Shown piece after piece: positions 1 to 13,729 of a stretch of DNA of 64,000 nt. Position 1 is the first letter of the stretch. The number at the start of each line of letters is the position of its first letter. The stretch lies in assembly GCA_023630585.1 (NCBI GenBank), contig CM042539.1, positions 9,942,255 to 10,006,254 of the forward strand, read 5' to 3'. The stretch comes from Cranoglanis bouderius. Taxonomy: Eukaryota; Chordata; Actinopteri; Siluriformes; Cranoglanididae. The notes beneath the pieces were generated by a model. It saw nothing but the letters and a program-made list of their open reading frames with translations, was not told where the DNA came from and made no database searches. The position numbers and the translations under genes were made by a program.

Positions 1-1274
1 GAGAGGGGGGTTTGGTTGTCAGTGGGGAATTACGGGATTTGAAGTTCCTGCAGGCTGTGACGCAACATAACCATGTAGCTCTAACTCATGAACTAAAACA
101 TTAAACAGTTAAAAGTGCACTGCAAGCAGCTAACACTCATTCACTGTGGACTGATTGAAGTCTTGATGCGGCGTGGATTTAGGGTAAGAGCCATTAATAG
201 ATGTGTGTTACTCGTCCGTTTACTGTTAGCTTTTGCACCACTAGTTAGCCAAGTAGGCACGGTTTTCCCACGTGTCCCCACACACTTCAAAGAGAGCTCA
301 CTGACCTGTTTTTGTGTCCCCTGCGCTGTTGTCCACTGCTGGGTATTTTTATAGCTGTGGTTCGAGGGAGTTTTGGGAGGTTCCAAGACTCTTCAGGGAC
401 TGCAGCAGTGTCAGATATGGCCTAAAAGGGAAGCTAGCACGCCCAGGACATCTCACACTGGTTCAGTTTACTCACCCAATTGCCTACATTTAAACAAGCA
501 CGTTCAAGAAATTGATCGGAAATACAGTATCATGCCTTAATACAGGTGCAGACTCAAAAATGCAACGATGATTTAGAATTTGTATCTGCACAACTTGGTT
601 GGAATGTTTTATTTTCGTGGAATGGTTGAGGATTACAGGGCTGAAGAGGTGGGTAGTGAGAAAAGGACAAGCCTAAAAAGCACCAATTTATTTAAATTGA
701 ACACATTTCAGCAACCGCATGAGCATCACATTGTGCAATCTGCCTCAGTTCTGTGTTCTGCTTGGTTTGCGAAAGAAAAATTTCGACTACGCTGTCTCTG
801 ATTAATTCTTTCAGAAGTGGCCCACCTCTTGTTGTCTGCATGAATAGTGACTGTGACACATGGCACAGTAGGGGAAGAAGCCGATCATTTTCCAAAGGGA
901 TTTGCAGAACAAAATCATAAACTAAAGTTCGCAATAAAAAAACAAAACAAAAAAATGTTCTTGGTGTAGCAGTAAGTACAGCTTTGGCGATGTACCATTG
1001 TGAAATTGTAGCACAATGATTATTTTTTTTGCCTGGGTTGTGAAGATTATCAACAACACTTCTGTCTCCTTTTAACAACAAATAAGCACTTTGGTACGAG
1101 GGTACACACACATCACCCCCTGCATGGATCTGACCCACATCTGACTTAGAGCTGTTATGTTACTGTCAAAATCCCTGTAATTTGAATATATATGAATATG
1201 AAATACAATATAATTTATACATGTTAAAGCTACAATCCATTCATCTCACTTGTGTTATATATTTATATATATAT

Positions 1275-1325
<51 letters not shown>

Positions 1326-1994
1326 TGATCTAAAATCCAGGTCACACAGTGGGAAGTGTCACAGAAAAAGGTTCAGGATGCAGGTGTCAGTCAAATCTTC
1401 ATCACTGACAGCAATGCCACGGCTTAACCATTTTCTATATATTTTCCAGGTTATTTGTATAAGTAAGGAATAATCCCCATTTTCTACTTACACTACACAT
1501 GATGTTACACACTAATTTCCTAAATTTGTTATGAATAGTAACACATTTTCCCCACATTTAGGGTTTAAATATCTTAAAGTTTATGGGATCTATTTTCTGT
1601 CTAAACTTTCAAGCATCTTTCAAAATGGCTGCCATTTCACCATATATCAAAATGGAAGTGTCTGATTGGCTCACAATGGTATGTAATAACTTAGTTAAGA
1701 CAGTAAGTAGCAGAAAATACTGTTTACTCTTTGTGCAGTTTAAGATAGATAAAAGCAGTGTGCTGTTACATGAGTTTTTCTCTCTGGACCATTGGGCGAA
1801 TGCAAGGATGTTCATGGAAAATCCTTTATAAAATCTGAGGTTAATGGATTCCATCAATAAAGGTTTAGGAGGGCACATTTAGTCTGTGCTTTTGGATTCA
1901 GACACTGAGCTGCAATGCCTTATGTAAGTAGTCATCCCGCTTGATCACATTTTGTAGAATAAAGCCATTAGCCATTTGGAGATTCAACAAACAT
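1..1994. other. Unassigned sequence with a TA microsatellite
   Basis: I see no conserved coding segment or recognisable repeat here apart from an interrupted TA dinucleotide tract at 1256-1321. Short open frames (60-150 codons) lack family motifs. The stretch probably belongs to intron 1 of the CNTNAP2-like gene or its upstream flank, inferred only from the gene's orientation. Confidence 0.5.
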
Positions 1995-2652
1995 GTAGAA
2001 AGCTTCTCTGGTTTGATGAGACCCAAACTGAACTTTCGTCTTGGTACAAAGCGTTTTTTTTTTTAAAAAAGAAGAAATTTTTAGACAGCTCTAAACCATC
2101 CTCACAGTGAAGCATGGTGTGGCAATGTTTTTCATCTGCAGGGATTGGGAAACTGGTGACGGTTGAGGGGCAAGAGGGATGGAACCCAATACAAGGCAAT
2201 CCTTGAAGAACACCTGTTCCTGTCTCCAAGAGACTTGGGACCAAACTTCAAAAACAAGAGCCCTGATGGCCCAGTCAAAACCAAGACCGCAATATGATTG
2301 CGAATCTGTGGCAGGACTATTGGCCCCGCTGTTGACCCATTGTCTCCATCCAGTCTGACAGATCCTGAGCAAAAGGCAAAAATATCAGGATCCAGATGTG
2401 AAAGCTGGTAGAGACATACCCCAGATGACTTACAGGCCAAAGGTCCCGTACCAAGTATTGACCCAGGAGGAGCAAACAAATGTCTGCACTTTTGTTTAAT
2501 TAACCTTCATGTCAAAAATATTTTGCCCCTTCAGTATATTGTGTAAATCAATTGGCAATGATACCAAAGAAGTCCATTTCATTTCCATGTTGTAAGACTG
2601 CAAAATCTAGAAAAGTTCAGGGAAGTGAACACTTATACGAGGTCCTGTACCT
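1995..2652 (+). pseudogene. Degenerate Tc1-like transposase fragment
   Basis: Broken + strand frames give WFDETQTEL (first catalytic Asp region of a Tc1 DDE transposase) followed by a VWQCFSSAGIGKLVTVEG segment that matches the usual Tc1 'WGCFSAAGIGKLVRVEG' block. Stops and frameshifts follow and the C-terminal Asp and Glu motifs are poorly preserved. A T/A-rich slippage tract at about 2051-2076 interrupts the frame. It is an old, inactive copy; the terminal repeats are not clear. Confidence 0.7.
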
Positions 2653-4312
2653 GTGTGTGGTCTCTTATTTTGTTTCACAGAGCCTCACTTTCTTTTCATT
2701 ACCCTGGACCTCATAAAGTATCTACAGTATACCGGCTCACTGAAATTCAACTTGTTCTAACAAATGGTCCATTGTACATAAATATGTAATTAGTTTCATG
2801 AAACAACTGGCTTACAACTTAGCTTTAATTATTGTACATTTTTGTTTTAGATTCTCCATGTCTGCCTTTATTGTATTTCTGTTTAACTTTACCTGTAACA
2901 AAAAATAAATTAAAAAAATAGATGTCTTTTAGATGAGTAGATAATGGTAACGCATCTGGTGGATTCTGGGTGTGAGATAATTGTACTCAGTAGGGTTACA
3001 TGTTTCTTGTTGTTTTTTCTAGAAATGAATGCAAATTCCTCATTAAAACACAGAAGACTCGCAGAAATATTTTGAAAAACATCCTATTTTACACGGCGTA
3101 TGTTTCCAAACTCACAAGCCCATGTAGCTCATTTAAATCAGCCGTTGCTTTACTCCTCTAATTAAGAACTTTTGAAAAGTTTGCAATTTCCTGGCCGTAA
3201 CCATACAGCAGATCTCTTTCTGTTAAGGGTTGGAGTTTTTCAGCCTTAAAGGCTCTCTTCAGTCACATCTCTCTGGCATTAACATGGTCTGCTGTTCTGT
3301 CTTGAGGTGATTAGTGAAATGCAGACCTGCTAAGGTGGAGTCATTAGCTTGTCGATGCTGGATACATGTACTGTTTGTCCTTATTCCAGTGTGAATCATT
3401 ACAATTGATTTAAATATAATGAAGCGCCAGAGAAAGCAAGCTGTTTGCCAAGAATCGTCCCAGTATCTAAGCTGGATCAAAGTGTATTGAACTTCTGAAT
3501 TCTGGTCAGCCAAATTTGACTTTCTTTGTGAATATTCGTTGATAATTGCTTGATAAACATGTGGTGGTTGGCGAAAACACATCGGGTATCACTATGGCTG
3601 AATTCTGGCAATCAGCCAAAATTAAATATAATTAAAGCCAATTTAACAAATGTGGTGGTTATAAACAGTCAGTCTGTCGAAAGATTTTTAAAACCTAGCT
3701 AAGTGGGCTTTCCTTACACAGTGAATGTCACGCTTTGACCATGTTTGAGAGCTATGTGCCATTGTGAGACATACGTAAGCCTAATCAGTTCAGTTTGCAA
3801 TGAGATATCAAAGGTCAAATTGTCTGCCTTCACATCATCAAAACAGAGAAGACTTCCTACACAAAAGAACAAAACTCACAAGATTAACTGGCACCAATAA
3901 AGAAAGAGCAACCAATGAACAGTTTACATGCCTACACGTCACATTTAACTCAGCTGATAAGACTAAACTTTTTGTGGGCTTTAAAAAATTATACAATTTA
4001 TTCATTACTAGTGTCATATTTGTGCATTTAATATGGTCCTGAAATGGCAGTCCATTTTTAAAAATGTATTCACAGCCCAAAAACATACATTTCAGCATGA
4101 CCTATTGTGGTTCCATCAAAATGTCAGACAGTGGATTAATACTGAGCCTCACTTTAGCCGGAAATCACTCAAGAAAAACAGCTTTAATTCCAAGGTCAGA
4201 ATCAAGTGTAACTGATTTGACAGCCTCTGTTTTAGGCTCCACCCCACATGCGACTCTCGTGTAACTCCTTAATAGCATTCATGTCCATAGTTACATCTTA
4301 GGTCATAATACC
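2653..4312. other. No recognisable feature
   Basis: AT-rich non-coding sequence. I see no conserved exon, RNA gene or known repeat family. Confidence 0.5.
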
Positions 4313-4668
4313 AATGTCCATCCATCCATCCATCCATTTTCTGTACTGCTTATCGTACACAGGATTGCGGGGAGCCTGGAGCCTTGGAGCACAAGGCAGG
4401 GGGACACCCTGGACGGGATACCAACCCATCGCAGGACACAATCGTGCGCACACACACACATTCACACACTACAGACAATTTTGCAAAAGCCAATGGGCCT
4501 ACAACGCATGTCTTTGGACTGGGGGAGTTAACTGGAGTACCCAGAGGAAACCCCCGAAGTACGGGGAGAACATGCAAACTCCGCGCACACAGGGTAGAGG
4601 CGGGAATCCAACCCTTAACCCCAGAGGTGCGAGGCAAATGTGCTCACCATTAAGCAACCATGCCCCCC
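4313..4668 (-). repeat. tRNA-headed SINE-like repeat, copy 1
   Basis: The left end has the TCCATCCATCCATCCATTTT motif followed by the GGAGCCTGGAGCC body. The right end, read on the - strand, has a tRNA-like head (GGTTGCTTAATGGTGAGCAC, then a degenerate B box). Homologous copies in this window are at 17822-18123 (+), 24428-24700 (-) and 47080-47420 (-), with partial copies at 10700-10985 and 46370-46515. The family is very common in teleosts; I infer pol III origin from the tRNA-like head. Confidence 0.75.
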
Positions 4669-6439
4669 ACCAATGTCCATTGTTTTGTTTTTAAATCTTC
4701 ACTGTGGTTAACTCAACTCCTGAATACAGCCCTCACATCACATTGAAAATATAAAAATTATTGGTCTCACTTTTGATTCGCTTTTAGCCTGCACTCTCTG
4801 CTTCAATTCAGAGCAGCATAAATCTCTGTTTTTGTTACACAGTGTGTCAAGCCTAAGCACAGATTTGCCCTCCACCCCGCTTCACTAATAACAGCACTCA
4901 ACAACTTGACACATTAAATCACCACTCAACCCTGATGGAACCTGGAACCTGGTCTGATCACAGACACTAGCTGGGTGAGCCTTGGAACATAACTTTTATA
5001 GGTGTAATGCAGGAAGGGTGGTGTGAAGGGATGGTGTGAGTGTCATCTGACATGGATAGCCCTAGCTTCATGAACTCTATGGAGAATTATTATCTTTGAG
5101 CTGTGAAAGCTTCGGTTTGTACATGAAATGCCGCTTTCATGCCACTTTTGGTGTGTTGGTCCCATTGTCCAAGGCCTGCCGCTACACTTTATACCTAGTC
5201 CAGCTAGATCTACCAGTGGGACTGCCAAAAATGACCCTTACTGGCGGTATTTTATGTCCTTGTCTCCCTCTTTTTCTCTTTCATTTAGTGTCTATTGTTA
5301 CTCCTTTTACTCTCCATCCCTTTCTCAGACCCCCACAGATGAAGGATATGCATGTCAGAGTAATATGAAGGACATTATGTTATGTTAGGAGTGTGTGCAC
5401 CAGCTATAAATACATCTTTCATAATTACATTATGGAACCCTGGTAAAATATAGTGCAAAGTGTAGCTTTCATCCGTCTGGAATAAACCTTTGCTCCAGCT
5501 ATCACAAAAAGTAAACAGTTACAACTATAGCAGCTGATATACAGTACAGTGCTTCCTTCTTCATTACCCAGCACTTCACGCAAAAGAATTACGCTTGCAC
5601 ATTGACACTGCTTCACGTCGCTTTGCAATTACGGATTAACAGGTTGCAAGCAATTGGCATTCCGGCTTTGCAGCCTGGTATCACAATCAGACGAGGAGCA
5701 TCGGAAAACAAGCACGCTGGCACTGATGAATCTGTATGCTATTCATATTCCTGCAAAGTATCATTACAGAGCGCTGCTTCATGGGAAAATGTTGCTTGGA
5801 ATTAGCAAAAACGTGAGAAGAGCTGCTTAGATGATTTAGCCTTGGGCTGCATAGTAATCAGGAAGGCTATAGCTAATTGAGTTTTGTTGTTATTTTCTGA
5901 TTTAGAAGCATGTGCTAGATAAGGAGGAATTGCTTAATTCTCCGTAAACAGGGTAGTTGAGAAGACTACCTCAAGTTACCGAGGTGAAACTTCAGGTTGA
6001 AGGGGTGTTTTCAGTGGCTTTTATCAGTTGTAGGCGGGGGGATTACATGTTGCAACATTATTTTTTGATAGTACTCAGTTTAGACTGGGATTTATCACTG
6101 AAGACCAAAGACACAGCTGTGTTATTGAGATAAGATAAGGAACGTGCTGTCCAAACATTTCAAGTCATTAAGCATCACATTGGGCATGCAAAATCCAGGC
6201 CTTGGTCTTGTGTTTTGTGTGCCAGTTGATAAAGCCAGTCAGTTTGAATACTTTGGCGCAAATGGGACATAGCTGGTTTGAAGCTGTCCTGAATTGTTTT
6301 TCAGGGCATGTGTTGGCCTGATGCTCTACTTTTGAATTTTGGGACTCACTTTCTGCTGTTGTCGATGGTCCCTCATGGATGCCCAGAAGATATCCCAGAC
6401 TCCTCTTGCTTTAGTAGATGATCTCACCTGCATAAAGGC
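4669..6439. other. No recognisable feature
   Basis: No conserved coding sequence or named repeat was found. The open frames around 5043-5388 are short and without motifs. Confidence 0.5.
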
Positions 6440-6570
6440 TGACCTTTGCTCATCCTAAGACTCTTCCAAATTTGCTTTCCGCTGTCACCTGGCTTTCTCA
6501 TCAGTGATCTAAATCGATCTGAATTTCTGTAGAGCTGCTTTGTGGCAAATAAAATTTGAATTGAATTAAT
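6440..6570 (+). repeat. Fragment of a dispersed teleost repeat (AATTGAATT-ended)
   Basis: The segment ends in GTAGAGCTGCTTTGTGGCAA, then an AAATTTGAATTGAATT tail. This is the usual end of a dispersed fish repeat whose other end (AATTCAATTTTATTTGTAT followed by GAGCAAGCCAGAG) is seen at 32219-32355 and in part at 11070-11170. Confidence 0.5.
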
Positions 6571-9039
6571 ATGAAGGAAAAAAATAGAAGGCTGTCTTTC
6601 CAAATTCCTGTTCCTGGTAATATAACAAGCGAATATATTAAATATCAGTGCACACAATTACAGAGCTGTGGTGTAATAGAGCTGCTCCATCATAGCTGTT
6701 TGTTTTTAAATGAGATACTTGCAAATAAAGCAGACATCACAAAGATATTGCTCTGTAGTTGAGAGAGTTTTGGCGCATAGCACAGATGAATGAGGATTTC
6801 TTCCTCATTACGAAGAAAACATTCTTCGGTCTGGCTTCTGTCCCACACTTTGAAACCTGTACTGATGCTTAACAGCTTGTTAGGACAATATTTGTCAGAA
6901 ACCTGAAGTGAATGTTCTCTTTTGCTAATTATTATTTCAGTGTTTCTCTGTCTGCGTATGAGAGATTCATGGCCTCTCTTTGATTGCACTCGGATTTGAT
7001 CCCTAATGAGAGATGCTAAATTGCAAGTTTCTCTTTGTATTTTTTTTCCCATGTTTTTTTGTTCTTCTTCTTTGCTATGTAATTTTTTTCCATGCAACTT
7101 TTTGACTTAAAAAAAGTAAGTCATTCTGTTTGTATCTGCAATTCCTTTAGATATTTGTCTTCTAGCTTTTTAGAGTGTTAATGAAGGTCACTGATGTGAG
7201 ACTCAGCGTTATTTTGCTAATGAAAGGTGATGGAGCTGCTGGTTAACACAGTGGAGACTGTAATTACAGACTGATTCTAATTATGGGATGCACAATCTCT
7301 CAGCAAATGCATGAGGGGAAAAGATCGACAACTCTGGACTGCTGTATGGGTTTGGCTAAGGAAAAAAATATTAAACTAAGCGCTTGTGTTGCTCCTATAA
7401 AGATGAAACCATCCCTCATGAATATGCTAACACAGCCAACACTAATAACTAATTTTGCTGAAAATATAGCTATCTTGTGTCCTTATTTCCAGGCTATTAT
7501 TAGATGAGGAGCCTGTTTAACAAACAGTCTGCTCAAAATGGATGTTTAAAATCACGCTAGCTAGTTAACTAGCTAAATCATGTGCATATCACTGGCTCCA
7601 GTGTGTTCTGCATAGATGAGTGCGTTTTCACACCGTCATGCATTAATGAGTAGAATCACTATTACCACACACCACATGGGTGCATGAGGTTTAGTTTTTG
7701 ACAGTCGAACGCTCCGGTTTCTTCATTCAGAAAGGATACTGAATTCTTATTTGGTTTAACTTTACTTTTTTTCTGACTCTGTTGATTTAGTCTTTGGCAG
7801 CCGTTAGCGAGTTCTTTGTTCCAGACAGTTTATTAATATATCAATGTTCTCGCCAAGCTAACCCTGGATATGTTGCATATACAGACACAGAGGTGTCGTT
7901 AGTGAGGAATCTGTCTCTTCTGTTATTTTTTTTAATTATTATTCCTTTTCTTTTCTAATAATACAGTAATATTGAGAGATGTATCCCTTCCGCTTAGCTT
8001 CTGTCCCTGTCATTCTCTGAGGAAAGGATACGGATATTAGAAGTATTGATTTCTCTGTGTGTTGAAGCTGTAACACAAAAGCATCAGTCTCACTGACTCA
8101 CTAAGCCAGATGTTCAGTCTAGGGGTGCAAATCTCCCTCTTATACATAATATGATACATACATTAATGCATAATATGTAATCTAATACAAAAATATACAG
8201 TTAAACAAGTAATGATGCGATACACTTCAATTCACTACTGATCCGATATGGTTCAGTTCAGCATTGATCCAGTATGATTCGGTTCCGGCCCAATCCAATA
8301 TGATTCGGTTCATTTAAATGTAACATGTACAAACTCTGGCACAAATGATGGAATCGCCACACTTGGAGGATGTTCACCCATCTTTTTGCTCCTCCTCAGG
8401 CTTTTATGGCGGCCTGAATTCTTTGAGGCATGGACTTCAATAATGAAAAACAATATTCTCCATGAAGCTGGTTCCAACTTGCTCGAATAATGGTTGACAG
8501 ATCACAAGAACACACACTAATTTCAAAAGTCCTAATTTCATATAATTGGCTGTTGTCTGGGGAAAATGTCTTGGTGGTTCACATTCACCCGTTGCATTTT
8601 ATATATAGGTATGGAGTTAATTCATTAATTAATTGATTTCATTTTCTTAACATACAATTATTTGTGCTATTAGAGTTTCACTTCTGTGCCTGCTCTCTTG
8701 ACAGAACTCTCAGATCATAACGTGCCCTGAGGAGTTGTTCCAGTTTGGTGAAATGTTTGTTGGATGAGGAGAGAAACTTTGGAGAATGTGTCTGAAGATA
8801 CAGATTACTGTATCAAGGCCAATGTGGGCTCCTTTCTTTATGTCTTTCTCGCTCCTGCCACTATTTGGCACACAAAACAGCCCCATGTCACATATTCACA
8901 TTATAACCCTACTTCATAAAGGGCAATATTCAGGGATGGTGACTTAAGTCCAAAAGGTATGGCAGTATTTAGGCTGGGAATGTTATGCGTATTCATATTT
9001 CAATTTTTGTGAATTGGCCTTCTGATTCTTACTGCTCTA
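6571..9039. other. Mostly unassigned sequence
   Basis: No host exon is visible. Around 8220-8310 a short motif resembling GATCCGATATGGTTCAGTTC recurs imperfectly about three times. The stretch 8330-8600 reads like a fragment of another Tc1-type element, but I could not anchor it with motifs or terminal repeats. Confidence 0.4.
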
Positions 9040-9660
9040 TACTCTGGTGTTTTTGGGGGGGGGGGGGGGGGGGGTTCTTCACAGCTCTCACAATGTTTCT
9101 GTCATCACCTGCTGTTGTTTTCCTTGGCCAACCTGTTCCTTGTCTGGCTGTTAGAACACCAGTGGTTTCTTTCTTTTTCAGGACATTCCAAATTGTTGTG
9201 TTGGCTATGCCCAGTGTTTGTGCAATGCCTCTGATTGATTTCCCTCTGTTCTCAGCTTCAAAATGACTTGCTTTTCTCCCATAGACAGCTCTCTGATCTT
9301 CATGTTGGTTTGTCCTTTTTAACAACAATTGCGGTCTTCACGGGCAAAAACTAGGGCTCATACCAAGAGTAGACATTCAGAGCTATTCATTCTTTAAACG
9401 CTCAATCTAACAGGACACACCTGAGCAGCAAGAACCACCTGTCAGTCACATGTTCCAATATTTTTGATCACTTGAAAAAGTGTGTGGGTTCAAACAAAAG
9501 GTGCCATGTTCTAAGTTGTTTAACACATCCAGATGTAAATGAAAGCTGAAATTCGGATCTGTCGACTCATTCATCTTTTGATCTCAAACCCAAATGTATT
9601 TAATGTATAGCGAAAACAATACAATTGGCCTTGCTGTTCCAATACTTTCAGAGGGGACTG
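9040..9660 (-). pseudogene. Truncated Tc1-like element with one intact terminus
   Basis: The right end (…TTTCAGAGGGGACTG next to TA, at 9660) is the same terminus as the element at 30631-32036. On the - strand from 9328 the N-terminal helix-turn-helix region of a Tc1 transposase reads through HEDQRAVYGRKASHFEAEN, GKSIRGIAQTLGIANTTIW and TARQGTGWPRKTTAGD. It stops at a run of about 20 G (9055-9074) that reads as polyproline. The catalytic half and the left terminus are missing. Confidence 0.8.
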
Positions 9661-10699
9661 TAAATAGCTACATAAACCCTCGATGGATGCTTTTATTGTT
9701 GCGATGCAAGGAGCGTGCTTGGGGTTTGCAGGTTTCCTTTCCAGTAATGGAGTCATACAGTAGTAGGCTGTGTGTTTGACGAGTGAAGGTTCTCACAGCT
9801 CACCTCTAGTATGGAGCCTGCGTCTGCTCAGGTGCCTCAGTAAGAGAAAAAAATTCGGGTTCTGCTTAACCATGCTAAGACACAATCATTCTTTTCTTTC
9901 CCTTTGGCCAGCGTCATATTTATGTTTCTCATGCCAAGCCATGAGTTGGGAATGAAAGGAAATGGAAAGCTGAGCAGCCTCTAGCAGTGTCTTTTTTAGC
10001 CCTGGCTCCACACTTTCATATATTTTTTTGTTTCATTATGGGTGCTGTCCATGATGCTGAATTGCCAATATTCTGGGCAGTAACACTTTTCCACAAAGTC
10101 TGGTGTCACAATATGAAATATGCAGCAAGTAAATAGAGGTGAACAAACACAGTTTTTGTGTTGGGAAATAATAAAGTAAAATTCAAATTTCATTGGCGTG
10201 AAACAGAACATAAGCTCTATTGATTCATGTTTTCTGGCTTCTTTACATCTGATATCTATTACAGATCTAATATTTATGCTCTTACTGTGCCAGATCTGTA
10301 TCCTAGAGCCTTCTAGACACTAGAATACAACTTTGAAGCCTAACCTAAACCTACTTAACATCTGTCTAACTTTTGTTTTGTTATGTAATCCATACAGTAA
10401 GCGGTAAGCTTACTGTATATAAATATCTCCAGTATAACTAATGGTCTTATATCAGAGATATTACCTATATCAGAGATTTAGCACCTTGCTGTTAATCTGC
10501 TGTATGAAGTACATTTTACTGCCATTTGATCCCTGTATCAGTGCTTCAACATTCCTAGCTGCTTCCTGTGTTTGAATGTTAAGCTTTTGGAGAATGCAGT
10601 CTGTCTGGAATAATACACAGCCCATTTAAACATATAGCCATCACATGGATGATGGAGGTTTCTATTTTCTTTCCTATTCCTCTTACTGTATATCAAGGC
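9661..10699. other. No recognisable feature
   Basis: AT-rich non-coding sequence without motifs I can assign. Confidence 0.5.
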
Positions 10700-10828
10700 T
10701 CTGGTTTCTGGCTGTGTCCAGTTTTTCACATTTCTTCCCAGGTTTCCTCTGGGTTCTCTGGTTTCCTCCCACCTCCCAAAAACATGCAAGTAGGTGAATT
10801 GTCTATGCAAAATTGTCTCTAGTTGTGA

Positions 10829-10865
<37 letters not shown>

Positions 10866-10985
10866 TGTGTGTCGTTGTGTGTGCGTGATGTCCTGTGATA
10901 GACTGGTGTCCCATCAGGGTGTATTCCCATCTCATACGCAATATTCCCAGGATCTTGGGATACACCAAAACCCTGACCAGGATGG
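10700..10985 (+). repeat. Partial SINE-like copy with expanded TG tract
   Basis: The body sequence GGTTTCCTCTGGGTTCTCTG, the CCTCCCACCTCCCAAAAACATG block and GTGTATTCCC are those of the SINE-like family (see 4313-4668). The tRNA-like head is missing, and the TGTGTG segment is expanded at 10831-10872. A long - strand frame through here is low-complexity Thr-His from the TG repeat, not a gene. Confidence 0.6.
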
Positions 10986-11049
10986 ATTTCTCTTCTAGTG
11001 CCGTTAGCTTTTGCAAAATCAGTGGAAATGGATTGGTATTGGTGCCCAG

Positions 11050-11170
11050 AAACAACTGCAAATATACTAAAAAATAAAAATCCCCAATGAGCAAGCCAGA
11101 GGCGACAGTGGAAAGGAAAAACTCCGTAAACAAGCACAGGATGGCCTTTATGAGTACAGCAGCAGTTGTT
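11050..11170 (+). repeat. Dispersed teleost repeat fragment (GAGCAAGCCAGAG family)
   Basis: The stretch AATGAGCAAGCCAGAGGCGA, with GGAAAAACTCCGTAAACAAG downstream, matches 32244-32300 (GAGCAAGCCAGAGAAGACAG, AGGAAAAACTCCCTGAGACA). The function is unknown. Confidence 0.55.
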
Positions 11171-13009
11171 TTTAGTACAAATCTACAGTATCCATTTTTC
11201 AATGAAAGGTGCGGCTTTGGGATAAGCTGTTTTTGGGAAACACAATCTCCAAGGTATTCATATGGAACCTTCCACTTAAGCGCAAATACACAAATACAAC
11301 AAATACAACAAACACATAATGCTTCAGGGTGTTTTGGGAGGAGAGGATTATGAACACTCTCTCATTCCCTTCACCGGTGTGGTGGCGAGATACTGTTTGG
11401 TCTGCCAGAGGCATTTGTGCAATACATCCATGATTAATCCTCATAGTTCAGTGATTCTTCAGCAGGGGCTCGTATAGAAGCCATTGTTTGACCCCTTGGT
11501 TCTGAAATTTATGACCCGTGAGCTGTTGCATTGCAAAGTTGCCCTGAATTGTGCTTCCCAGTCTGTCTCGCTTCTTATTAATGGCAGCATGAAAGTTCCA
11601 AACTGTTTTATGAGCAGTGAAATGTATCTTACGTGGCCTTTTCAAGACACACACCGCAGACTAGGAGGCGATTATGCGGCAGTGCTGGTATTCAGAACTG
11701 TGTGCGATGGGGATATATTACTATTACATATGCAGCATTTAATGGAGTGAGGAAATTGGAGAATAGAATGATAAGTATAGCATAAATCAGCTGAGGAAAA
11801 AGTGATGTTACACCTCATTCTCTTACTTTCATGACCGCGAGTAAGCCAGAGATGACTGTTGTTTTTAACTCGCACCAGTTTGTGTACAGTAGATGCTCCA
11901 TTAATCACGCACAGGTCACAGATATTTTCGTCTTCGGAAATCTGTGTCATCCGACTCATAAGGTTTGAAAACGGCATCTTTGGGCAACGTGAATGAAAAA
12001 ATTTTCTTTGTCTGCACATAAGCGCACACACACACACAAAAATGTAAACGTTCAAATGGGCACACATGTCCTTTAGTCTGTCCACCTCCTCATCTGTTCA
12101 CACATCACAAATATTTCAATATAAACATATTTAATTTGTTTCACTTGTGTTTCAAGTGTCTATGAAATGAGGTCAAAGTGTCACTAAAAAAAAAGCCTGT
12201 TTTGTGGCCTTTGTTGCCTTTATGCATCTAAAGTACATGATTAATCACCTAGCGAAGGCTCCAACTCTGATCATGCAAAAGTGATCCTTCCTCTGAATTA
12301 GTATGTGATTATGCTTTATGACTTCAATAAAATGACCACCTTTAGCCATTAAAGCCGAAATTAGTCAGAGACTTTATTATTTATGTGTTGCCACAGAGAT
12401 GTGAGTTTAATTCCTGTGAGCTAATGAGGTGCAAATCAGAGGTGAGCGACTGTCAGCGCTTTATCTGCAGCACTCATTTCCTCCAACTTTGCGCTTCTCT
12501 CCAGATGATTAGCCTCTCCATATTGACCCACAGCAGGTGTGGGGTGTCTCGGGAGAGGAACTGCGAGAGGAAACTGATTGCATGTTTAAACTGTCAAGTA
12601 CAAGCTATTTATCATCTCTCTCCCCATAGTGCTTGTGGTAGCATTGGTGTGTGGAAAAGTAGGTTCACTCCTTGGAGATAATAACCACACTCTTCACCTC
12701 CAACCCAACACACATAACTCAATGACCACAATGCACCTGTCGCTTCATCTCTTGGTCTTTTTTGGAGCGTGCTCTTGATTGGCTGTTCAGAAACCTCTTC
12801 CTTGTATATCTTGACATGCTGTACTTGAGTAGTTTTTGGAGGGTCATTTTATTAAAATCTAAATACATGTCCTGAGTCAACTGGACATTCCTTGCTAAGT
12901 AGAGAACCTACAGGTAGGAGGGTGAATTGATTAGTATTGGTTAAATGTAACTAATAAGTTTTTCAGAATGAAAAAATGATGTGTTCTAAACAGCATTCAT
13001 TTATTCATA
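11171..13009. other. No recognisable feature
   Basis: No host exon, RNA gene or repeat family was recognised. Confidence 0.5.
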
Positions 13010-13265
13010 CTTAGTAACGTACTGGTCAGGGTCATGGAGATTTAAATTAGGCTACTAGTATGTTTATATTTTGGGAACCAACTAAATTTGTTAGAAAGTA
13101 GTGTGGACAGGTACAAACAAAAAGAATACCTTAGCAAGCAAGCAAGATTAAATAATAATAAAACAAAAAAACAAAAAAACAAAACAAAAAAAAGTCTAGT
13201 TTGAGACCAATTATGAACTTGAGTGATGTAGCTGAGGTTGAGGAACTGTCAGAGCCAACATTCCC
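13010..13265 (+). repeat. Diverged dispersed repeat, partner of 20858-21085
   Basis: Both copies share GGTCAGGGTCATGG, TTTAAATTAGGCTA, GTTTATATTT, a (CAAA)n-rich middle and ATGTAGCTGAGGTTGA followed by AACTGTCA-AGCCA. I do not recognise the family. Confidence 0.55.
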
Positions 13266-13543
13266 AGAACATGCCATTTTTCCAGGTGTTTTCCGGTATT
13301 GCTTTTTATTTATTATTTATTTATTTTCTTGTTTTTTTTTAGGAAACTTTTCGTTTAAATCCGAATACAAATAGAGATACAGATATTTAGAGCCAAAATC
13401 AAAAATTCTGAATACACTTGTCCAAAACCCAAAAATTACATAAAACATAAACTTATATTGTATAATTGTATACATATTGTACTTTTTAATCATTTTCGTG
13501 AGTTTGAATGAAATTAACAGCACTTTTATTAAAAGTCAAAAAT

Positions 13544-13547
<4 letters not shown>

Positions 13548-13595
<48 letters not shown>
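13548..13595. repeat. TA microsatellite
   Basis: An uninterrupted TA dinucleotide tract of about 48 bp. Confidence 0.95.
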
Positions 13596-13599
<4 letters not shown>

Positions 13600-13729
13600 T
13601 ATCAATATATTCTTCCATTTTTTAACCAATTATCTAAATACTAAATTTTTCTAGTAAAATATTATGTGCAAAACAACAGTAAAGCAATTAATGAACTAAA
13701 CGAAACCTCAAATTGTAAACCCCAAAGTG

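Noticed and set aside
10538..11137. A 199-codon - strand frame
   Set aside because: It crosses a TG microsatellite and a SINE-like repeat; the Thr-His run is repeat-derived.
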